DNA of 10,448 nt. Origin: SYIM01 sp039800205 (GTDB taxonomy: Bacteria; Pseudomonadota; Gammaproteobacteria; Burkholderiales; Burkholderiaceae_E). The position numbers and the translations under genes were made by a program. A model generated the notes under the pieces. It searched no databases. It had not been told where the DNA came from and saw only the letters and a program-made list of their open reading frames with translations. The stretch spans positions 1 to 10,448 of the forward strand of contig JBDLRB010000262.1 in NCBI GenBank assembly GCA_039800205.1, given 5' to 3'. How positions within the stretch are numbered: the stretch's first letter is position 1; every line of letters begins with the position of its first letter. Positions 1 to 9,000 of this stretch are shown here, piece by piece.

Positions 1-3000
1 AGCTGATCGGTCCTGCGACGACGCCGCTCACCCGTGGCGAGCTCAGCCAGCTTGCCCTTGGGTCAGGTGGCAGTGGTATCACGGTGGCACTTGATGCCCG
101 TAGCTTCAAGGCCACCCTCACGGGTACGGCAGCGGCCCTGAATGCCTACCTGGCAAGCGATGCTGTACGACTGATGGCCAAGGCCGGCGAGACGCCCGCC
201 GATGCCCAGGTCCTTGTTCAACTGGCTGACCCGGCCGGGCTCAGCGTCGCGCAGCGATTGCCCATCCGGATCCTGCCGGCTGTGCAGGGTGACTTCTCGG
301 GTTCGCTCACGGTTCCGGACCTGTTGGATTTGTCGAGTCTGCCTCTTGGTCAGAACGGTTCGCTGCTGAAACTGCCTGCACACTGGCTGTCCGGTTTGAG
401 CGGGGCGGTCGCCGTTTCAGTGGAGGTGTTGCCCTCTGAAGATACGGATTCGGCATCTGAGAACCTGATCGATGGTCGTGTGCAGCTTGTTCAGCCGGTC
501 GATGGCGTCACCGTGGTCGGGAGTGCCTCCCGCCTGATGACACTCCAGGGAGCATCCGCTCAGGTCCGTAGCGCGCTGGCCGATACCGGGATCTGGGTTC
601 GGATGCCGCTTCTTGACGATGCAGCCCTCAAGTCGGGATCGATCAAGTTCACGGTCACTGATTCGGCGGGGCAGCTCAATTCGCAAACGATCACCAGCGC
701 ACTGCTCTTCGAACCGGCTGGGCCCCTGGGTCTGCAGTCTGCGCCGCGGCTGACCTTGCCCGCTTCGACGACCGTAGTGGGTCATGCTGCGACGCCCCTT
801 GTGCTGGGTAACGACCGGATCAGCTACACCGGCTCGAAGCAACTTGAACTTACCTTCGATGTGGCGGGTCCACTGTTGCAGACCGGTGGGACGGCCCCGA
901 TGTTTGGCGGCACGGCCACGCGTCTTGCTCAGTACGATCCAGCAGGAACCGGTACGGCCAATCCCAACGCACTGCTTCCCTTCAATGCGAGCAACGTGGC
1001 CTCGGGCCTAAGCGCTTCGCCGCTCACCCAGACGTACAGGAACCTCGGCTATACCAATCCGCCTTCGGACAATGCCGCGCCCTTGGCCAACCCGACCGGT
1101 AATCGGCTGGTTGCGTTCGTGGGTGCGGTGGGGAACACGCCGAACCGCGACGCCTACATGAGTTTTCAGCTGACGCCTGCCGAGAACAAGGGCATGCGGA
1201 TCGACCAGATTACACTCAGCACGACCCATTATTCGGGCACCACGCGCGTGGGCGCGACCCATGCTGCGATTGCCACGAGCCTGGATGGCTTCCAGACCCT
1301 GCGAGCCATCACACTGAACACGACGCCGGGCACGTTCAACGAAACCTGGCGCTTCAACCTCGGCGGCCTCGTGTCCAGCGATCCGGTTGAGATCCGTATC
1401 TATGCCTGGGGCATGACTGAGAGAAATTGGGAAGATCTTCGGCATTACCCCGATTTTGCTGACAGTGGACTCAACGTTCGTGGTGCAGTCTTCGATACGA
1501 CGGAGGCCGTGCTGACGGGCACCGTTGCAGAGGGCGTCACGCTTCAGCAGCAGGACGGCGACCGAACGCTACTCCTCGCGACAGGAAGTGCCGATGCGCT
1601 CGATGCCTGGATCCGTGGCGGCGGCGTCGCCGTTGCGACGCAGGGTGCGGCGACACTCAGGATGACCGTGCGCGAGGTCGGTGGCGCATTGGTTTCCGAG
1701 GGCTTTACGGCGCTTCAGATCGCGCAGCCGGGCCCGAGCGCTGCGTTTGTCCAGATTGACGGCTTTGCGACCGGTCTTTCCGCCAAGCCGGGTGTGGCGA
1801 CGCCCCTGGTGCTGCCCGCGTCGGTCGGCAACTCAAGCCTCGGTACCGCCACCGAGTTTGGGGCGCGGACCCACCAGTTGCGCGTACAGGTCAGTGCCGG
1901 CTCGCTGACAGCAAGCAACTCGACCGGCGTGACCGTTGTCAATGGCAACGAAACCAGCGACCTGGTTGTTTCGGGCCTTCCGCAAGATCTTTACACCTGG
2001 TTGCGTACGGTCAGCGCTACATCGCTTCGCTATACCTCGCCTGACTCGGTCTCAACCACGCCGCGCGAACTTCGGCTCACACTGACCGAGCCACAAAGCG
2101 GCGCCTCGGCGAGTTTTGTTTCAACCATTTCGTTCCCCACACCCGAGCCTACCCGAGACGTTCAGGATGCGCCACGCGTGGCGCTGCCAACCGCGATCGG
2201 TATCGGCGCCGACGGTGCCTTGGACCTGGGGGCTTCGCCCATCGGTCGCCCGATTGCCGGTGCAGGCGAACTCACCGTCACCGTCGAAATCCCGAGCAGC
2301 TCTGCGGGCGCGCTCGAAACGACCCTGCCGGTCGGATTGACCCGGATCGCTTCAGGCGATGCAGCCACCGATGCCCGCCGTCTCGTCTTGCGCGGTGAGG
2401 TCGCTGCGCTTGTCCGATTCATGGGCATGCCGGGCGCCATTCGCTGGGTGGCACCATCGGGTTCGGCCCTTCCCGCCTCGATCACCGTCTCCGCTCAGAG
2501 CGCCTCGGTGCTGGGCTCCACCCCGGTGATTGAGGCCGCCGCGACGGCGGCACTGATTTCAAGGTCGACAGACCCCAATTCGTCGACGCCCGTAGTGGCA
2601 ACCCGCTGGCCGGGTGCCGCGCCGCTCCTGATCGACGGCGATCTGACGGTGGATGAGGCGCTTCTCGACGCATGGCGTGACACGAATGCCGCGACGATGC
2701 GCATCGCAGCGACCGGTACGATCACCGTCAAGACACTTACGACCGCGCTCACTTCGCTGCAACTTGATGCGGGCCAGGACATCATCATCGAGGGCGATCT
2801 GCCCGATGCGATGGCGCTGACCCTGCGTGCCGAGGGCAATGTGGTGATCGATGCCCGCGATGCAAATCGTCAGGCTGTTCCTTTGTCGCTCGGTGCGGGC
2901 ACGCTCTCGGTGATTGCGCAAGGGGCCATCACGGGACCATTGGGTGAGCTTGCCCAGATCGACGTCACGGGCGATGTCACCCTAGTCTCGGAAGGCCAGG

Positions 3001-6000
3001 GGGCGGTCCGGGTCAAGAATCTGGCCGCGATTGGCGGGCGATTGGTGACGGCTGGTGCGGCCAGCGGCCGCCTGGACTACGAAACTGCGGGCATGCTCGA
3101 AATCGGTTCGATCGATTCGGGTACGCGCAGTGCGCTCCGTCTGGTGGCCGGCACCGGGATTGCCATGATCGACTCAAGCGGCCTGGTCCGGGGCGGCGAT
3201 CTGACGTTGCGCGCGGGCGCTGGGATCGATGTCAGCACCGTGCTTCGCAGCGTGGCGGTTGAGGCAGCGGGTGGGTCGGTCACGATCGCGGAGCGGGCCG
3301 ACGCCGGGGATGTGCGGATTGCCGGTGTCTTGGCGGGCAGCAATGCCGTCACGGTGAAGGCACCCGGCGGCTCGATTGTGCTCGATTCGAGCCTGGTCAG
3401 CACCGGCAGCGTACGCCTGGAGGCGACTGGATCGGTCCTTGGCGGACAACTCGCGCCCACGTTGTGGCCGCTGGGCAGTGCTCTGACGGCGGCGGCCGAT
3501 CAGGCACTCGCGGCGGTCGCTCTGGTTCGCGCGGAGGGCTTGACGATCATCGCGGGTGGGGATGTTGCATCGCGCGGCGCGGCGGTCGGCCGCGCGTTGC
3601 CGCCCTCGCTGGCAGTTGCGGCCAGTTCGCTCGACGTACAGGCCGGTGGCGATATCCTGATCGATAACCTGTCTACCGCGACGCTCACGGTTGATCGTCT
3701 GCAGGCGGGCAGTTCCGCTTCGCCAGCCGACATTGTTCTGCGCAGCCTGGCCTCGGCGGCTGCCGCTGATGACAGGGCGATGACCCTTTCAGGGCCGATC
3801 AGAGCCGAGGGCGCAGGCGGATCCGTACGGATCGATGCAGCGGGACGTCAAGGGCGGGTTGCGCTTGCGGCGCCCCTCAGCGCAGCGGGTAGCGTTGAAA
3901 TTTCATCACGTCTTTCGATTGATCGTGTCGGCGACACGGCGCTGATCTCGGCCAGTACGTTGAGCATTGAGAGCGCGTTGGGGACGACAGCGGGCGTGGG
4001 CAGTCGAGCCAATCCGCTGCTGGTCGATCTGCAGGGCCCGCTGAGCGGTTCGCTGGGCGGTTCGTTTGCCCTGCGGGAGACCGTGGGCGACCTGGCGCTC
4101 GATCGGCTAGTGCTTCGCCAGTCGGATGACACGCTTCGCGCTGAGGCGCGGCTTGAGACGGTCGCTGGAGCCATTGTTGGCGCCACGCCGGGCCGGGGCG
4201 TGGATCTGATTGCGCCGATCGTGTCGTTGTCGACCCAGGGCGGTGGCGTCGGTGTTGCGGCGGGGAATGGAACGCCGGGCGATGCCCTGCGTCTGGCCTC
4301 GACGGGCGATCGTCTTTCCGAAGTCACCCTTGATGCGCAGGCCGCGAGCGGCTCGCTCCTCATTCAGGCGGCAGGTCTCGCGGTCGCGGCGGATGGGGTG
4401 AACCTGGCCGGCAACGGCGATCTGCTGCTGGAGGCCTCTGCGGCCTCGGGTCTGGGCCTTCGCACTGCGGGCGGTGTGTCTGCGGCGGGTGGCACCTTGA
4501 GTCTGGTCGCACTCGCCGGGCCGATTGTTCAGGCTGCAGGCGCAGGCGCCATTCTGAATCCCGGTGGCTCAATCGAGATGACGGCTGCGCAGGCCATCAC
4601 CCTGGCGGCGGGGACGCAGGTCAGTACGGCCACGGCCGCAGGGGGCGGTGCCATACGGATTGCTTCGGGTCAGGGTCTCAATGGTGCGCTGCAGGTGGCC
4701 GAGATCATCGCGGGCACGGGCGCGGTCGCGCTGGTGGCTCGCGGGGGCTCGATCATCGATGCCGACGGGGCGACCGAGGGCCTGTCGGCCGACATCGTCG
4801 CGGGCAGCCTTCTCCTGCAAGCCACAGAGGACGTAGGCGGTGCGCTGGGTCCAGGCGGTGTCGCCGCGATCGATGTGAGCCGTGCGACCAACGGGCTCGA
4901 GATCGAGGTGGGTCGCCTCGCCGTGCAGGCGGGTGCCAACGTTCGGCTGAGCGAGACCGATGCCGTCACCCTGGGTACTGTATCGGTGACGGTACCCCGT
5001 GCAGGACGTTCGATCGAACCGCTCACCGCTTCTCTGAACGGACTGCGGAGCACGGGCAGCGGCGATCTGAATCTGACAGCAGGCTCGCAAACCACAAGCG
5101 CCACGATTCGTAGCGAGACCGGCGCCACGATTGCCACCTACGGCGTGGGTGCGATCACGATCGCCGCGCAGGGCAGCGCCTCGCGTATGGTGCTCGCTGA
5201 ATCGGTGACCGCGGGCTCTGGCCGCATCACGCTCCAGGCGGCCACCACCGTCGACAAACTCGATTCGCCGCAACTGATCACCACCGGCGAAGTACTGATT
5301 CGCGCAGCCGAGGGCCTTCGCATCGTCGATACGAATGGCAACCTCGCAACGAGCGGTACGGTGCAGCGCGGCGCGTCCCCCGGCGTGCTCAGAGTCGAGG
5401 GTAACCAGACGATTGCGGCGGGCCAGACTCTATCCCTTCGACTCTCTGAGGGCACTGCAAGCGGCTACGATCAGTTGCAAGTCACCGGCACGCTCACGCT
5501 CGCCTCGACCTCGATCCTTGATATTCAGCTTCGTCAGCCGGTCATCGGTCAGGAGACGGTGGATACGGTTGAAGTCGATGTGGTGCTTGTACCGGGTTTC
5601 ACCCCGCAGCTCAAGCAGACCTTTGCGGTCATTGATGCGGGTTCGATCGCGGGCCGCTTTACCGAAAGCAAAGGCTTGTTCGGCTTCAGCGCGGGTACGC
5701 GCATGCTGCAGGTCCGAAACGATAACACCGGCCTTTCGCTCGAGACCGTCCAGCGACCACTCGCTGATCTGATCGATATTCGTGCACATACCGTGTCGGA
5801 TGCTGACCGGCTAGGCATGTTCTTCAACTCGGATTATTTCGGCACCGAGCGCAGTTACGCCGTCGGTATGACGGTGACAACCGTGGACTTCCTGACGGTT
5901 GATGGCCGCTTTGAACTGAAGAACGCCGACGCGCAGCTGACGCTCTCCGATGGCACGACCGTACAGACCCGGCGCTGGCTGATTGGCGGCTCAAATCTGC

Positions 6001-9000
6001 AGGCTTTTGCGGGCCTCAATGGCCCCTACCGGCTCGATACCGACCATGATGGCGATCTGAGCGACGAGACGCCCAACCCGTCTGCAGCAGGGTTCGAGTT
6101 GACCGGCGTCGATCTGGGGCTGTCCATGGCGTTCGAAAAGCTGCCCTCGGACAGCACGGCTTCGGCACGTGGCTGGGTCAGCGCGACGGCCACTTCCAGG
6201 ACGGCTGAAGAGTTCGGGCTGCCCTTGATGGACGCCGAGGCCAGGCGTCTGAGTGTGCAGGTCAATGCAGGGACCGATGGCAGAACCGTTGTCGACTACA
6301 AGGATGCAACGCTCAGCATCCCGACTGGAGCGACCGGTGCGGGAACGGTGCCCGCGATGGCGATTGATTTCGATGGCGGTCTGGGCACCTTGATCCGTGC
6401 CGCGGCCGACATCGAACTCCAGGTGGCCGACTTTTTCTGGGTGAGTGGCTCGGTGGGCTTCGAGAAATCCACGCGCGACGTCGTGCTTGCAGATGGCACG
6501 CCTGTTCGCGCCGACATGCTCGCCTTCGGCGGTCGAGATCTGCGCGCCTTTGCCGGTCTCAATGGCCCCTATTGGGTCGACAGCAATCTCGACGGCAAGA
6601 TTGACGCGAACGATACGACCAACGGGCGCGCGATCGGTCTGGTCATGGAGGATGTCGATTTCGGCGTTGCGCTCTTCACCCCGGTGGCGGGTCAGACGCA
6701 GGTCGCCGACCTGAAGTGGGGCGCAGCAACCGCCACAGCCGGCCGCGTTGAATTCGTGGGTGTGCCCGATGTCACGATCAAGGTCAGCAACATCGGCCTG
6801 GACATCAATCTTGTCGTGGGTAGCGCGGCCAGTGTCGATGACGACACCAAGGTGATTGACTTTGCATCTGATGACGGTCGGCGTGCAATCGATGTCATCA
6901 ACGGCCCCAACAGCACGATCATGATCGATCACGATGGCCGTCTGGGGCAGTATGTCCGCGCCACGGGCGATGTCGAGCTGCGTGTAGGGGACTTCTTCGA
7001 AGTGTCCGGATCGCTCGGCTTTGAGCGCCGTGCCCAGATGGTGCGGCTTGCCGACGGTAGCGAGGTCAAGACCGAGTTGATCAGCGTGGGCGGCACAGAC
7101 CTGAGCGCCTTCGTCGGCCTGGGCCCTTACCGCACCGACCTGAACCTCGATGGCCAGATTGGTGACGACGAGATCAATCCCGAGGCGCGCGGTCTGGGCG
7201 TCAGTGGGGTCGAATTCGGGCTGGCGCTCTTCCAGGCTGAAAGCACCGAGACTGCTTACGCGGGCAAGCGCTGGACCTCGCTGACGGGCAGCATTGAGCG
7301 CGTTGACGCGTTGGTGGGGCTGCCTGATGACATCAAGCTGGACGTGCATTCGCTTGGGATCGACATCAACCTTGCGCATGGCTTCACCGCAGCCGAAGCC
7401 GACGATAAGGTCATTGACTTCAGCCCTCGAACGGTAGACGGCAAAGAGGTGAGTGGTGCGGTTGAAATTGCCACAGGTACGGGCAAGAGCCTGCAACTCA
7501 CGCTGGATGGTCAGCGCGGTGAGCTGATTCGCGCAGCAGGCGGCATGGACATTGATGTGGCGGGATTCTTCCACGCCAGTGGCACGCTTGCGATCGAAAA
7601 ATCGGCGCCTGAATTCAAGCTTGCCGATGGCAATACGGTCGAGACTCGAATGCTCTCGATTGGCGGGACCGATCTCAATCTGTTTGTCGGGGTGAATGGT
7701 CCCTACCGTGTTGATGCCAATGGTGATGGTCGGGTGGATCTCGATGATGCTGCGAACACCGAAGCAATCGGTCTGACGGCCAGCGGGGGTGAGTTCGGTC
7801 TGGTGCTCGCGGATGACAAGGCCAGCAGTCGTCGATGGATTGCGCTGGAAGCCAGTGCAGCTGAAGTCGCGCTGGTGGGCGTGCCTTCGGTCACAGCTAC
7901 CGCGCGGCATATCGATGTCGCAATCAATCGGGTGCAGAACCCCCTTTCAGGTACGGACTCCGGCACCCAGGTGATCGACTTCAAGGCCAAGCCCTTCGAG
8001 GTGTCCACCGGCTATCGCACCACCCGCATGCTCGACATCGATGGGCAACGCGGCGAGTCGATTCGCGCGTCGGGCGAATTCGAGGTCGGCCTGGGAGGCT
8101 TCGTTCATGCGCGCGGCATGCTGGGCTTCGAAAAATACAGCACCACCGTCAAGCTCGCCGATGGCAGCTCTGTATTGGTCGATGCGCTCAGTTTTGGCGG
8201 TGATGACATCGATGTCTTTGCCGGCGTTGATGGCCCGTATCGGGTCGATAGCAATGCCGACGGCAAGGTCACCGCAGCGGATACTCCGAATGCGTCGGCA
8301 CGAGGTTTCTCGCTTGAGGACGGTCGTTTCGCACTCGCGATCATGACACCGCGCGGCACGGCACCCGCCGGTCTGTCGGGCGTCACCTGGCTGGGTCTGG
8401 AAGCGGGTGCGGACGCAATCCAGTTTGTAGGGGGCCCTGACATCAATCTGTCTGCCAAGAACCTCTCGGTGGAAGCCAATCAGGTGTTTGGCTTGCCCGA
8501 GTCGGTCGATCCGGCGCGTCGTATCGTCGACTTCAGCGCAAGCCCGCAGCAGATCGTCGTGGGGACCGACCCACAAAGCGGTCAGAGTCTTCGTTACACG
8601 CTCGACGTCCAGGGCAATCGCGGCAATCTCTTGCGCGCTGTGGGTGATGTCGAGATCCGGGTGGGTGACTTCTTTTACGTGGGGGGCTCGCTCGGCTTTG
8701 AGAAGTCCACGCGTGACCTGGTGCTCGCCGACGGCAGTCGGATCAGCCACGATGTCCTGACGGTCGGCGGTACGGATCTCCAGGCCTTTGCGGGCCTCAA
8801 CGGCGGCCCTCTGGTCGACAGCAATCAGGACGGCAAGATCGACAGCGATGACACGCCCGGCGCCGATGCCGTGGGCTTCGCGCTCTCGGGCGTCGAGTTC
8901 GGTCTGGTGGTCGGTACTGAGCGCGAGGTGATTCGCTCGACACTCGATCAAAAACTGGCCTGGCGCGATCTGGCCTTGTCGAATACGCGCCAGGTCGCGC

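Noticed and set aside
4632..4643. T-A-A-G, the type of site cut by LapG-like periplasmic proteases in large adhesins
   Set aside because: It sits inside the beta-helix in an Ala/Gly-rich turn, not in an N-terminal retention module, and several x-A-A-G strings occur by chance in this composition.
5991..7910. Open frame of 639 codons on the minus strand
   Set aside because: It lies opposite the repeat array. Its protein is full of Arg, His and Ile-Asp patterns that mirror the repeats on the other strand, and its length follows from GC-rich codon bias. No recognisable family or ribosome binding site supports it.
6036..8852. RTX-type calcium nonapeptides (GGxGxDxUx) as the explanation for the Asp/Gly-rich loops
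   Set aside because: The loops are D-x-[DN]-x-D-G, not G-G-x-G-x-D, and are single per repeat rather than in runs of nine residues.
5799..8930. True dockerin modules for cellulosome-like assembly
   Set aside because: Dockerins have two loops separated by short helices within about 60-70 residues. Here there is one loop per 178-191 residues within a beta-rich unit.
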